The notes: a model not told the origin generated them from the sequence alone. A DNA stretch of 64,000 bases from Desulfurella acetivorans A63 (GCA_000517565.1 CP007051.1:372001-436000); one strand, 5' to 3'; shown: positions 1 through 9,086, numbered from the stretch's first letter. Numbers and translations: made by a program.

Positions 1-2720
1 GAATCACCAAATAGGTATAGCTGGTTTGTAGCAAATTTTTCTACTGCGTAAAACATATCTATTATGGTGTTATAGATTACTGATTGATCAATCTTATCTT
101 CAAAAGAAAATATTTCGTTTCTTATATTTTGCACATCAAGAAGATCGTATATGAAAATAAGCGTTTTTATTATAGATGTGTAAGGCTGGTTTGTAAGCAT
201 GTTTAGCTTTATCAGACAACCCACACCATTGCTGTTCACAATAAGGTTTGTAATGTAGGTTGAGCCTATTTCTTTTTTCAATAGGTGCTTTTGTATGTGT
301 TCTTTGTAGACCTCTCTTGCAGAAGGTGGAAAGTAAAGCAAAGCGTATTTATCTATCAGGTATTTGTCAAAGTTTGTTTCTTTTAGTATGTTTGTATACA
401 TAAATATCTTTAGAAAAGAAAGCATAATAGAAAGCTCAGGTTTGGTATAGCCAATACCTGAGTCAATGCGAGCTGCAAGTGTTAGCTTGTTTGGAAAGTA
501 ATATTCAGATTCGCTAAATAGCTTTTTTTGCTTGAAAAACTCAACTAGCTCATAGAATATCTCTGGTTCTTTGATAGACCTTATCTCGTCAAGAGACACA
601 GCCAGGCTTTGCATGTAGTTATGGTCAAGCACCCTTTGTATGACTTCAGGTGTAAGTTTTTTTAAAATAGCATTGCGCTCATCTAGGTCTTTAATTACTT
701 TAGATTCCATTAGATCATTTAAGAGAATTTTGAGGTTTACTTCCTGATCTGATAGATCAACACCTGCTGAGTTATCCAGAGAGTCTGTATTTATTTTACC
801 TTTAAGCAGTGCATACTCAATGCGAGCTTTCTGTGTGAAACCTAAATTTGCACCCTCTCCTACAACCTTTGCCCTTACCTGGTTTGCATTTATACGTACA
901 TTGTCATTTGTTTTATCGCCTGCTTCTTCGTTTGTTTCATCGCTTGCTTTAACGTATGTTCCAACACCACCCATCCATAGCAGATCGACATCTGCTTTGA
1001 GTATCAGTTTGATTAGATCTTCTGAAGAGACTCTATCTTCGTTTGTTTTTAAAAACTCTTTGGCTTGAGGTGATAGCAAAATGGATCTTTCATCTCTTTT
1101 GCATATAAAGCCACCTTTTGATAGTACCTCTTTGTTGTAAAAACTCCAGCTTAGGGCATTGTCAAATAACCTTTTTCTTTCTTTGTATGAAGCTTCTATA
1201 TCTGGGTTTGGGTCGATAAATATTTCTTTATCGTTAAAAGCTGCTTTTAGCTGTATATTTTTTAGTTCAATCATAGCATTTCCAAACACATCTCCACTCA
1301 TATCCCCAATGCCAACGACGCTTATTGGCGTTGAGTCAAGTTTTATGCCAAGCTCTCTAAAGTGTCTTCTTGTGCACACAAGGGCGCCTTTTGAAGTAAT
1401 ACCAAGTTCTTTGTGGTCATAACCGAACTTACCACCGGAAGCAAAAGCATCTTTTAACCAGAAGTTGTATTCATTTTGGGCTATATCATTTGCAATGTCC
1501 GAAAACTTTGCTGTGCCTTTGTCTGCTGCTACAACAAGGTAAGGGTCAAAATCATCGTAGCATACTACTTCATCTGGCCTGATACGCTCTTTTGAGCTTG
1601 AATAGTTATCTGTGATATCAAGCATGCCTCTAATTAGTGTTTTGTATGATTCAATGGCTTTTTCTTGTAAGTCACCCCCACTTGTGTGCTTTATTATAAA
1701 ACCGCCTTTTGAGCCCACAGGGACAATGACAGCATTCTTTACCATCTGTGTTTTCATTAGTTCTAAGATCTCTAATCTGAAGTCATCTTTTCTATCGCTC
1801 CATCTTATACCACCTCGCGCTACCTTACCGCCTCTTAAATGACAGCCTTCCATTAAAAAAGAGTGTACATATATCTCATACATAGGTCTTGGAAGGGGCA
1901 TTTTTGATACCTTAGAAGAGTCTATTTTTAAAGATATGTAGTGGTAAGGTTTTTGTTTGTAAAAGTTTGTTCTGATTGTAGAGTCTATTATGTTAAATAT
2001 AGCAATTAGTATCTTGTAGTCTTGTATATTGTTTATTGTTTCCAATTCTTTATTTATTTGCTCAAAGAGTTCTTTTGTATTGCGCTGGTCTAAAGTTGGG
2101 TTAAACTTTTGATCAAATGCTTCAATAAAGCGCTTTGACAAATGGGAGTACTTAATTAAAGAACTAAGCATTGATATCCTTTTTACGCTAAAATCTACCT
2201 GCATCAGGTAATTGCCAAATGTCCTTAATAAGTCTATCTGTTTGTAGTCCAAAAGCTCTTTTGTGGTAAGTATATTTAGCTCATCGTTTTCTACAACCTT
2301 ATCAATTACAGCAAGAAAGTTTTCTTCTACAAGACGGGCATTTTTTTCTATGTCAAACTCAAAACTCTTTTCTATATTGTACCTTTGGATAAGTATATTT
2401 TTATCTTTAATGTTTAACTCAAAGAAATCTTCATACAATGCATTTAATCCTAAGTTTTTTAAAACAGGTAAAACTTCGTATAAAGGTATTTTGCAAAAAG
2501 CATAAACCTTAAAAAACAACTCATCTTTGTGCTTAAAAAACCTTACCTGTTTATTTTGAGTTGCTATTACATCCAGTATTGCCTGTGTATCAATCAGTGC
2601 TTCATCTGGTTCAATGTTTAGCTTGTAGTCATCATTGAAGCAAGATAAACATGAGTCTTTGATATTGTGTCTGGCTAAAAGCTCAGAGTAGGAAGAAGAC
2701 CAGGTTTGTGAATCTAACAT
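1..2720 (-). CDS. gdh: NAD-dependent glutamate dehydrogenase, large type (3' end outside window)
   Basis: Oxidises glutamate to 2-oxoglutarate and ammonium with NAD, in the cytoplasm. I translated the minus strand from ATG 2718-2720 and it stays open for 906 codons to the window edge. The core of the large bacterial GDH family is plain: RGGIRWSDR near residue 302, KTQMVKNAVIVPVGSKGGF near 323, then an RPDEVVCYDDFDPYLVVAADKG-like block and DAFASGGKFGYDHK. The N-terminal part before the catalytic core is about 300 residues, much shorter than in the 1,600-residue proteobacterial enzymes. An AGGAGG sequence lies just upstream of the start. The proline catabolic genes at 48.7-51.2 kb make glutamate, so it probably serves amino-acid oxidation. 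Confidence 0.9.
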   Translation of the reverse strand, partial: MLDSQTWSSSYSELLARHNIKDSCLSCFNDDYKLNIEPDEALIDTQAILDVIATQNKQVRFFKHKDELFFKVYAFCKIPLYEVLPVLKNLGLNALYEDFFELNIKDKNILIQRYNIEKSFEFDIEKNARLVEENFLAVIDKVVENDELNILTTKELLDYKQIDLLRTFGNYLMQVDFSVKRISMLSSLIKYSHLSKRFIEAFDQKFNPTLDQRNTKELFEQINKELETINNIQDYKILIAIFNIIDSTIRTNFYKQKPYHYISLKIDSSKVSKMPLPRPMYEIYVHSFLMEGCHLRGGKVARGGIRWSDRKDDFRLEILELMKTQMVKNAVIVPVGSKGGFIIKHTSGGDLQEKAIESYKTLIRGMLDITDNYSSSKERIRPDEVVCYDDFDPYLVVAADKGTAKFSDIANDIAQNEYNFWLKDAFASGGKFGYDHKELGITSKGALVCTRRHFRELGIKLDSTPISVVGIGDMSGDVFGNAMIELKNIQLKAAFNDKEIFIDPNPDIEASYKERKRLFDNALSWSFYNKEVLSKGGFICKRDERSILLSPQAKEFLKTNEDRVSSEDLIKLILKADVDLLWMGGVGTYVKASDETNEEAGDKTNDNVRINANQVRAKVVGEGANLGFTQKARIEYALLKGKINTDSLDNSAGVDLSDQEVNLKILLNDLMESKVIKDLDERNAILKKLTPEVIQRVLDHNYMQSLAVSLDEIRSIKEPEIFYELVEFFKQKKLFSESEYYFPNKLTLAARIDSGIGYTKPELSIMLSFLKIFMYTNILKETNFDKYLIDKYALLYFPPSAREVYKEHIQKHLLKKEIGSTYITNLIVNSNGVGCLIKLNMLTNQPYTSIIKTLIFIYDLLDVQNIRNEIFSFEDKIDQSVIYNTIIDMFYAVEKFATNQLYLFGD

Positions 2721-2749
2721 AAATAACCTCCTGTTAATTCTTAATTAAG

Positions 2750-2777
2750 ATTATATTACTGACTAAACTCATGTCAA
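2750..2777 (-). promoter_or_regulatory. Sigma-70 promoter of glutamate dehydrogenase
   Basis: On the minus strand TTGACA (2777-2772) and TATAAT (2755-2750) are separated by 16 bases. Both boxes match the consensus perfectly, about 30 bases upstream of the gdh start, so strong constitutive transcription is expected. Confidence 0.75.
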
Positions 2778-2801
2778 GCATTAGTTAATAAGTATTTTTA
2801 C

Positions 2802-2830
2802 TTGAATTTATAAGTTTTTTTTGATAAAAT
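2802..2830 (+). promoter_or_regulatory. Sigma-70 promoter of csaA
   Basis: TTGAAT (2802-2807), 17 bases, TAAAAT (2825-2830), followed by AAGGAG and the csaA start. It is divergent from the gdh promoter. Confidence 0.6.
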
Positions 2831-2854
2831 ATTTTTTAAAAAAGGAGTGAAAAT

Positions 2855-3202
2855 ATGACGATAAAACAAACAATTACTTATAATGATTTTGAAAAAGTAG
2901 ATATAAGGGTAGGTAAAATCTTAACTGTAGAAGATTTTCCGAAAGCACGAAAAAAAGCTTACAAATTACTAATTGATTTTGGTAGTGAAATAGGCTTGAA
3001 ACGATCAAGTGCACAGATTGTTGATAATTATACAAAAGAAGAATTGGTAGGAAGGTTAGTTTTGGCAGTTGTTAATTTTGCACCTAAGCAAATTGCAGAT
3101 TTTTTATCAGAAGTATTGGTGTTTGGTGTTAATGACAAAAATAATAACGTAAAACTTTTATGTGTAGATGGTGAAGTGGAACTAGGAAAGAGTGTATTTT
3201 AA
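2855..3202 (+). CDS. csaA: CsaA-type chaperone / tRNA-binding-domain protein
   Basis: A 115-residue protein made of a single EMAP-like tRNA-binding OB fold. It starts with the family pattern FEKVDIRVGKI, followed by ARKKAYKLLIDFG, and ends with GKSVF near the C-terminus. CsaA proteins of this length act as export-related chaperones in Bacillus and can bind tRNA-like structures; which role applies here is not visible. AAGGAG precedes the ATG at normal spacing. The gene has its own promoter, and the mdh promoter follows directly, so it is probably monocistronic with some readthrough. Confidence 0.85.
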   Translation: MTIKQTITYNDFEKVDIRVGKILTVEDFPKARKKAYKLLIDFGSEIGLKRSSAQIVDNYTKEELVGRLVLAVVNFAPKQIADFLSEVLVFGVNDKNNNVKLLCVDGEVELGKSVF

Positions 3203-3223
3203 AAAAATTGTTGGTCAAAAAGA

Positions 3224-3252
3224 TTGACAAAAAAACTCAAATTGAATATAGT
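3224..3252 (+). promoter_or_regulatory. Sigma-70 promoter of mdh-fum
   Basis: TTGACA (3224-3229), 17 bases, TATAGT (3247-3252). The -35 box sits in AAAAAGATTGACAAAA, a 16-base block that also occurs at the propionyl-CoA carboxylase promoter (22968-22983). Confidence 0.75.
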
Positions 3253-3286
3253 TTAGACAGATTTAATTTAATTTAGGAGGTTTTAT

Positions 3287-4237
3287 ATGTTAGCAAATGC
3301 TAAAATTAGCGTTATTGGTGCAGGTCAGGTTGGTGCTACAACAGCAGTGAGGATTGCAGAAAAAGAGTTGGCAAGGCAGGTTGTTTTGGTAGACATAGTT
3401 GAAGGTTTACCACAAGGCAAAGCCTTGGATGAAATGGAAGCTTCTCCAATTGAAGGCTTTGATACAGAAATTATAGGCACAAACGATTACAAAGACACAG
3501 AAAATTCCGATATCGTTGTAATTACTTCTGGGCTACCCAGAAAACCTGGCATGTCAAGGGATGATTTACTAAGTGTTAACGTTAAAATCGTTAAAGAAGT
3601 TACAGAACAAGTGGCAAAATACTCTCCAAATTCTATAATTATAGTAGTTACAAACCCATTAGATGCTATGGTTTATACGGCAAGCAAGGTGAGCGGTTTT
3701 GCAGATAATAAAGTTATGGGTCAAGCAGGATGCTTGGATTCGACTCGATTTAAGAGATTTATTGCATGGGAAGCAGGTGTTAGTGTAAAGTCTGTTGAAG
3801 CTATGACACTTGGTGGCCATGGTGATGATATGGTGCCTTTAGTTAGCTACTCTACAATTAGAGGTGTTCCGATTAGTCAATTTTTCACAAAAGAACAAAT
3901 TGATAGACTTGTAGACAGGACGAGAAATGGTGGAGGTGAAATTGTAAAATTACTAAAAACTGGTTCAGCATTCTATGCAACTAGTTCTGCAATAGTACAA
4001 ATGATTGACTCGATCGTAAGGGATAAAAAAGATGTTTTACCATGCGCTGTTAAGACACAAGGCAAATATGGTTTAGAAAAGGATTTATTTGTAGGTTTAC
4101 CTGTAAAACTTGGTATGTCAGGCGTAGAAGAAATTGTTGAGTTAAAGTTATCAGAAGAGGAATTAAAAGCATTAAAAGTATCTGCAGATCATGTTAAAGA
4201 ATTATGCAATAGAGTTGAAGAATTAAAACTTTTATAG
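3287..4237 (+). CDS. mdh: Malate dehydrogenase, LDH-like type
   Basis: Interconverts malate and oxaloacetate with NAD(H) in the TCA cycle. The 316 residues show the Rossmann motif GAGQVG at 11-16 and Asp36 at the end of the second strand, which favours NAD. LPRKPGMSR at 83-91 is the specificity loop with the arginine typical of malate rather than lactate dehydrogenases. DSTR is at 151-154 and the catalytic His is H178 in TLGGHGD. The start has TTAGGAGG upstream. The fumarase genes follow after 10 bases, so the enzymes that make and use malate are co-transcribed. Confidence 0.95.
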   Translation: MLANAKISVIGAGQVGATTAVRIAEKELARQVVLVDIVEGLPQGKALDEMEASPIEGFDTEIIGTNDYKDTENSDIVVITSGLPRKPGMSRDDLLSVNVKIVKEVTEQVAKYSPNSIIIVVTNPLDAMVYTASKVSGFADNKVMGQAGCLDSTRFKRFIAWEAGVSVKSVEAMTLGGHGDDMVPLVSYSTIRGVPISQFFTKEQIDRLVDRTRNGGGEIVKLLKTGSAFYATSSAIVQMIDSIVRDKKDVLPCAVKTQGKYGLEKDLFVGLPVKLGMSGVEEIVELKLSEEELKALKVSADHVKELCNRVEELKLL

Positions 4238-4247
4238 AAGGTGGCTT

Positions 4248-5096
4248 ATGTCTAGCATTAGAGAAATAAATGTCTCTATCATTGAAGATGCTATTTATAA
4301 TTTAGCAATTGAAGCTGCTTATAAATTGCCTGATGATATTCATCAAAAAGAGAAAGAAGCGTTTGAAAAGGAAAAATCTCCTGTTGGCAAAGCAGTATTG
4401 GAAACTATTTTAAAAAATGTAGAAGTATCTGCACAAGGGGTTTTTCCCTTGTGCCAGGATACAGGTTTGGCTGTAGTATTTATGGAGATAGGCCAGGATG
4501 TTCATTTTGTAGAAGGAAATTTGATAGATGCTATAAATAAAGGTGTTGAAAGGGCCTATAAAGATGCGTATTTAAGAAAATCAACATGTGATCCGCTTAC
4601 GAGAAAAAATTTGGGCAATAATTTACCGGCAATAGTGCATACATTTATCGTACCAGGTGATAAAGTTAAAATTTTCTTTGATGCAAAAGGTGGTGGTAGC
4701 GAATCTATGAGTAAAGTTCAGATGTTAAAACCCGCAGATGGTAGAGATGGTATAATAAAAACCGTGGTTGATTGGGTAATAGAAGCTGGTCCAAATCCAT
4801 GTCCACCCACTATAATCGGAGTAGGTATTGGAGGCGATTTTGAACGTAGTGCAATCTTAGCAAAAAAAGCAACACTAAGGCATTTAGGAGAAAAAAACCC
4901 AGATCCAAGACTTGCAGAAATGGAAGAAGAAATATTAACAAAACTTAATAACTCGGGTATAGGTCCTGCAGGCCTTGGCGGTATCACTACATCTCTTGGT
5001 GTTCATATAGAGATGGAACCTTGCCACATCGCAACACTGCCTTTGGCTATAAATACAGCGTGCCATGTAAACAGGCATAAAGAAATTTTAATTTGA
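4248..5096 (+). CDS. fumA: Fumarate hydratase class I, alpha subunit
   Basis: Carries the [4Fe-4S]-binding part of the two-subunit, oxygen-sensitive fumarase that hydrates fumarate to malate. The 282 residues match the N-terminal half of single-chain class I enzymes. PLCQDTG places a likely cluster ligand at Cys69; GPNPCPP puts another at Cys185, with the third probably Cys259 or Cys272. The neighbouring beta-subunit gene starts 10 bases after the stop. L(+)-tartrate dehydratase is homologous, but its place between mdh and sdh points firmly to fumarase. Confidence 0.92.
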   Translation: MSSIREINVSIIEDAIYNLAIEAAYKLPDDIHQKEKEAFEKEKSPVGKAVLETILKNVEVSAQGVFPLCQDTGLAVVFMEIGQDVHFVEGNLIDAINKGVERAYKDAYLRKSTCDPLTRKNLGNNLPAIVHTFIVPGDKVKIFFDAKGGGSESMSKVQMLKPADGRDGIIKTVVDWVIEAGPNPCPPTIIGVGIGGDFERSAILAKKATLRHLGEKNPDPRLAEMEEEILTKLNNSGIGPAGLGGITTSLGVHIEMEPCHIATLPLAINTACHVNRHKEILI

Positions 5097-5106
5097 GGAG
5101 CACTAT

Positions 5107-5664
5107 ATGGCAGAATATAAATTAAAAACACCTTTAACAGATGAAGACATTATTAAGCTTAAAGCAGGTGATAAGGTTTATTTAAGTGGTGTAGTATATA
5201 CAGGTAGGGATGCGGCACACATGCGCATGATAGAATCACTTAAACAAGGTGGAGAGTTACCTTTTGATCCCAAAGGGCAGGTTATTTATTATGTAGGTCC
5301 AAGTCCAGCAAGGCCAGGCTATCCAATAGGCTCAGCAGGACCAACGACAAGTTATCGTATGAATCCCTTTGCTCCTATACTAATTGAAAAAGGCTTAAAA
5401 GGCATGATAGGCAAAGGTAAAATGAGTCAGGAAGTTAAAGATGCTTGTGTTAAATACAAAGCTGTTTATTTTGCAAGTATCGGTGGTGCAGCAGCTGTTG
5501 TGGGTAGTGCAATAAAAAAAGCTGAGGTTATAGCTTACGATGACTTAGGTCCAGAAGCGGTAAGGAAACTTGAGGTTGAAGATATGCCCGTTTTTGTTTG
5601 CTACGATGCTTATGGAAATGATCTTTATGAGCTCGCAAAAAAAGAGTGGGCTAATAAATTATGA
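5107..5664 (+). CDS. fumB: Fumarate hydratase class I, beta subunit
   Basis: Second subunit of the fumarase, equal to the C-terminal domain of single-chain class I enzymes. The 185 residues include LSGVVYTGRDAAHMR near the N-terminus and GPTTSYRMNPF in the substrate region, both typical of the family. GAGGAG lies just upstream of the ATG. It is the last gene of the mdh-fum unit: a separate promoter for sdhC begins six bases after its stop codon. Confidence 0.92.
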   Translation: MAEYKLKTPLTDEDIIKLKAGDKVYLSGVVYTGRDAAHMRMIESLKQGGELPFDPKGQVIYYVGPSPARPGYPIGSAGPTTSYRMNPFAPILIEKGLKGMIGKGKMSQEVKDACVKYKAVYFASIGGAAAVVGSAIKKAEVIAYDDLGPEAVRKLEVEDMPVFVCYDAYGNDLYELAKKEWANKL

Positions 5665-5669
5665 AATAT

Positions 5670-5698
5670 TTGACATTTTATAAATTTTAAGTTAATAT
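5670..5698 (+). promoter_or_regulatory. Sigma-70 promoter of sdhCDAB
   Basis: TTGACA (5670-5675), 17 bases, TAATAT (5693-5698). Transcription should begin near 5705, giving a leader of about 50 bases that contains the 5728-5743 hairpin. Confidence 0.65.
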
Positions 5699-5727
5699 TC
5701 TAACAAATTTTATGAAAGGGGGTTTGA

Positions 5728-5743
5728 GGCTAAGATTTTAGCC
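5728..5743 (+). promoter_or_regulatory. Hairpin between ribosome binding site and sdhC start
   Basis: GGCTAA (5728-5733), loop GATT, TTAGCC (5738-5743): a perfect 6-bp stem. The only good Shine-Dalgarno sequence, AAAGGGGG at 5715-5722, lies about 30 bases before the sdhC ATG, on the far side of this stem. No in-frame ATG, GTG or TTG lies closer, because the frame closes at TAA 5731-5733. The hairpin may fold the two sites together or tune translation. Confidence 0.5.
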
Positions 5744-5754
5744 GAGAAACGCTT

Positions 5755-6129
5755 ATGAATTGGTATCGACCAAGTGCATCTTATAAGTGGCACGAAGGTT
5801 TTGTAGCTTGGGTTTTGCATAGGGTGACGGGTTTACTTTTAATTTTGTACCTTTTTGCCCATGAATGGGTAATATCAAATTTACAAAACCCACAAAGCTA
5901 CTCTCAGGCAATGGGCGTTCTTGAAAGTCCTGTATTTAAGTTATTAGAAGTTGGTCTGTGGCTTGTAGCAGCTTATCATGCTGTAAATGGTTTAAGGGTA
6001 GTGCTTGTTAATTTTGCAGGAGCAGCAGAACGCAGCAATTACAAAACTAACGTATGGATTTTTTGGGTTATTTTTGCCTTAGTTTTTGTGGCAGGCGCTA
6101 TACCTATGTTGATGGGTTTAGCTGGCTAG
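5755..6129 (+). CDS. sdhC: Succinate dehydrogenase cytochrome b subunit SdhC
   Basis: Membrane anchor of complex II, binding haem b and quinone. The 124 residues have three hydrophobic segments (about 25-45, 62-82 and 100-122). HRVTGLLLILYLFAHEW and LVAAYHAVNGLRVV are the usual haem-ligand and quinone-site regions. The start at 5755 is the first possible one in frame, although the ribosome binding site is unusually far away behind a hairpin. It leads sdhC-D-A-B, with 10 to 12 base gaps. The anchors are short and both carry histidines in the same motifs, as in two-haem complex II enzymes. Confidence 0.9.
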   Translation: MNWYRPSASYKWHEGFVAWVLHRVTGLLLILYLFAHEWVISNLQNPQSYSQAMGVLESPVFKLLEVGLWLVAAYHAVNGLRVVLVNFAGAAERSNYKTNVWIFWVIFALVFVAGAIPMLMGLAG

Positions 6130-6139
6130 GAGGTAGATT

Positions 6140-6520
6140 ATGGAATACATGAGAGGATATATTGATAGGTATCAAGGCAGTAGCAAATCAGGTGAATTTA
6201 ATTGGTTAATGCAGCGTGTATCAGGTATTGCTCTATTAGTACTTTTGCTTGGACACTTTTTTATACAGCACTTTATTAGTGCACCAGTGGGCGGAGCAGG
6301 TTATGCTGCAGTAGCTGCAAGACTTTCTGATTTAGGGTGGAAGCTTTTTGATATGACATTTGTGACATTTGCACTTTATCATGGTATAAATGGTATATTT
6401 ATGGTTATAGAAGATTATGTTTATTCTGGATGGAGGGTTTTTTGGAAAGGATTTTTTTGGGTAGTTGGCGTACTATACTGGGTTTTAGCTGCGCTAACCA
6501 TTATACCATTTAAGGGCTAA
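6140..6520 (+). CDS. sdhD: Succinate dehydrogenase membrane anchor SdhD
   Basis: Second membrane anchor of complex II. The 126 residues have three hydrophobic segments and repeat the SdhC pattern: LMQRVSGIALLVLLLGHFF and FALYHGINGI, including histidines in the two places where haem ligands are expected. This similarity to SdhC suggests the anchors arose by duplication and that both may take part in haem binding. GGAGG precedes the ATG. It lies between sdhC and sdhA in the same transcript. Confidence 0.88.
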   Translation: MEYMRGYIDRYQGSSKSGEFNWLMQRVSGIALLVLLLGHFFIQHFISAPVGGAGYAAVAARLSDLGWKLFDMTFVTFALYHGINGIFMVIEDYVYSGWRVFWKGFFWVVGVLYWVLAALTIIPFKG

Positions 6521-6532
6521 AAGGAGGCTAAT

Positions 6533-8344
6533 GTGGCTGATATAAAAGTTAAACTTGAAGAATTTGATGTTATTATAGTTGGTGCTGGTGGTGCAGGTTT
6601 GGCTGCTGCTGTGCAAACCGGACTTGCTAGACTAAAAACTGCTGTTATTACAGAAGTTTATCCAACAAGATCTCATACTGTATCTGCTCAAGGTGGTATT
6701 GCAGCTGCTCTTGGTAACATGGAAGAAGACCACTGGATTTGGCATATGTACGATACTGTTAAAGGGTCTGACTACTTAGGCGATCAAGATGCTATAGAAG
6801 AGTTTATTAAACATGCACCTGAGACAATATACGAGCTAGAACACTGGGGAGTGCCTTTTTCAAGGAATGAAAATGGCACAATTTACCAAAGGCGATTTGG
6901 CGGACACACAAGAAACTTTGGCGAGTCAGCAGTTCAGAGGGCATGTGCAATAGCAGACAGATCCGGCCATGCATTATTGCACGCATTATTTGAACGCACA
7001 TTAAGACCTGATATTGTTCAATATGTAAGTTATTATACAGAGTACTATGCAGCAGAATTATTCAGAGAAAAAGAAACTGGACGAGCAATAGGAATTTTGG
7101 CCTGGGATATGGTAAATGGTGGATTTACTATGTTTTTTGGCCAAGCAGTAATTTTTGCAACCGGTGGCAATACAAGAAACTATAGAACTGGTACTAACGC
7201 TCATATTAATACTGGAGATGGGTGGAAGCTTTGCTTAAAAGCTGGTGTTCCAATTGAAGACCCAGAGTTTGTCCAATTTCACCCAACAGGTATTTATGGT
7301 GTCGGCAACCTCATAACAGAAGGTGTTAGAGGTGAAGGTGGTTATTTAGTTAATGGTCTTGGTGAGCGTTTTATGCCAAAATACGCACCTAAAGTTATGG
7401 ATCTTGCCTCTCGCGATGTTGTTTCACGTGCTATGGCAACAGAAGTAAGAGAAGGTAGAGGCGTGGGTCCAAAGAAAGACCACATACTGTTAAAATTAGA
7501 CCATTTGGGCAAAGATTTAATTATGTCAAAACTTCCAGGAATATGGGAACTTGCTTATAAATTTGTAGGTGTGGATTGTACAAAAGAACCTATACCAGTC
7601 CAACCAACGGCTCACTACCATATGGGTGGTATACCTACTAATATAAAAGGTGAAGTTGTAGATTGGGATGGTGAAAAAGAAGTTAGAATTCCAGGTCTTT
7701 ATGCAGCTGGTGAGTGTGCTTGTCAATCTGTTCATGGAGCTAACAGGCTTGGTACAAACTCATTGCTAGATCTTGTTGTGAACGGTAAACAGGCAGGACA
7801 GTGGGCGGCAAGATATGTTTTAGAAGAAAAACCAGAATGGCCGACTCCACCGCTTGAAAATATAGCCGATGAGTACGGTAAAGAAACTATTGAACAGGTT
7901 AAAGCTTATTTTGATGGTGGTCCAGGCGAAATTAAAATGGATGATATATGGGAGAGATTAAGAGATTCTATGCAGCACAACATGTCTGTGTTTAGAATTG
8001 AAAGTGGACTTAAAGAAGAATTAAAAGAAATAGATAAATATTTTGAAGAATTTAAAAAAGTTGGCATGACAGATAAAAGCCCATATTTCAACACTGAGTT
8101 GATTGAGCTACTAGAACTTGAATCTCTACTTTATGTTTCTAAAGTGGAAACAGAAGCTGCACTTGCAAGGCAGGAAAGCCGCGGTGGTCATTTCAGGGAT
8201 GATTATCCAGAAAGGGATGATGTCAATTGGCTTAAACATACCCTTGTCAAATGGAAAGATGGGAAAGTGGAACTTGACTACAAACCTGTTAGAATGAAAG
8301 GTGCAACTGCGCCAACATTCCCACCAAAGAAAAGGGTATATTAA
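6533..8344 (+). CDS. sdhA: Succinate dehydrogenase flavoprotein subunit SdhA
   Basis: Catalytic FAD subunit that oxidises succinate to fumarate on the cytoplasmic face of the membrane. The 603 residues start at GTG 6533, eight bases after AAGGAGG; the ATG at 6531 is in another frame. The dinucleotide motif GAGGAG is at 17-22. SHTVSAQGG places the covalent FAD histidine at H48. The HPTG block and RLGTNSLLDLVV near the C-terminal third complete the active-site signature. Full length for the family. Confidence 0.96.
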   Translation: MADIKVKLEEFDVIIVGAGGAGLAAAVQTGLARLKTAVITEVYPTRSHTVSAQGGIAAALGNMEEDHWIWHMYDTVKGSDYLGDQDAIEEFIKHAPETIYELEHWGVPFSRNENGTIYQRRFGGHTRNFGESAVQRACAIADRSGHALLHALFERTLRPDIVQYVSYYTEYYAAELFREKETGRAIGILAWDMVNGGFTMFFGQAVIFATGGNTRNYRTGTNAHINTGDGWKLCLKAGVPIEDPEFVQFHPTGIYGVGNLITEGVRGEGGYLVNGLGERFMPKYAPKVMDLASRDVVSRAMATEVREGRGVGPKKDHILLKLDHLGKDLIMSKLPGIWELAYKFVGVDCTKEPIPVQPTAHYHMGGIPTNIKGEVVDWDGEKEVRIPGLYAAGECACQSVHGANRLGTNSLLDLVVNGKQAGQWAARYVLEEKPEWPTPPLENIADEYGKETIEQVKAYFDGGPGEIKMDDIWERLRDSMQHNMSVFRIESGLKEELKEIDKYFEEFKKVGMTDKSPYFNTELIELLELESLLYVSKVETEAALARQESRGGHFRDDYPERDDVNWLKHTLVKWKDGKVELDYKPVRMKGATAPTFPPKKRVY

Positions 8345-8355
8345 GGAGGGGCAAG

Positions 8356-9078
8356 ATGGCATTTGATGTTGGAGATAAAGTAATATTTAAGGTATTTAGG
8401 TACGATCCTGCAAAAGATAAAGCTCCTTATTTTAAAGATTATGAAGTTACTATAGAAAGAAAAGGAATGATGGTGCTTGATGGTTTAAATCAAATAAAGT
8501 GGCATATAGATGGTTCACTTAGTTATAGAAGAAGCTGCAGGGAAGGCGTATGTGGTTCTGATGGTATGAATATAAACGGCATGAATACAACTTCCTGTAT
8601 GGCTCATATTGAGGATTACAACAGCAATGTTTTAATTATTAAACCTCTACCAGGTTTTCCTGTTATTAAAGATCTGGTATGCGATTTTACTGACTTTTTT
8701 AATAAGTATTATGCAGTAAAGCCGTATCTAATAGAAAAAACACCACCACCTGGAACAGAGAGATTGCAGAGTGTAGAAGACAGGGCAAAAATTGATGGTT
8801 TGTATGAGTGCATATTGTGTGGATGCTGTTCAAGCTCTTGTCCTTCCTATTGGGCTGATCCAGATTATTTGGGTCCAAGTGCATTACTTAATGCAGCACG
8901 TTTTGTTATGGATACAAGAGATGAAGGCAGCGATGAGAGACTTGATGCTGTAAATAATATACACGGTGTATGGCGATGCCATACTATATTAAACTGTATA
9001 CATGCCTGCCCAAAAGAATTAAACCCCACAAAAGCTATAGCATCTCTCCAAAAAGAGATTTTAAAACGCAAGTACTAG
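8356..9078 (+). CDS. sdhB: Succinate dehydrogenase iron-sulfur subunit SdhB
   Basis: Passes electrons from the flavin to the membrane quinone. The 240 residues show three cluster motifs in order: SCREGVCGSDG with a later Cys for [2Fe-2S], CILCGCCSSSCP for [4Fe-4S], and CHTILNCIHACPKELNP for [3Fe-4S]. The last matches succinate dehydrogenases of the E. coli type closely. AAGGAGGGG lies upstream of the ATG. A strong terminator follows, closing the sdh operon. Confidence 0.96.
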   Translation: MAFDVGDKVIFKVFRYDPAKDKAPYFKDYEVTIERKGMMVLDGLNQIKWHIDGSLSYRRSCREGVCGSDGMNINGMNTTSCMAHIEDYNSNVLIIKPLPGFPVIKDLVCDFTDFFNKYYAVKPYLIEKTPPPGTERLQSVEDRAKIDGLYECILCGCCSSSCPSYWADPDYLGPSALLNAARFVMDTRDEGSDERLDAVNNIHGVWRCHTILNCIHACPKELNPTKAIASLQKEILKRKY

Positions 9079-9086
9079 TTTACTTT

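Noticed and set aside
1-2505. Several + strand frames of 76-87 codons
   Set aside because: They lie opposite the glutamate dehydrogenase gene and have no homology or start signals.
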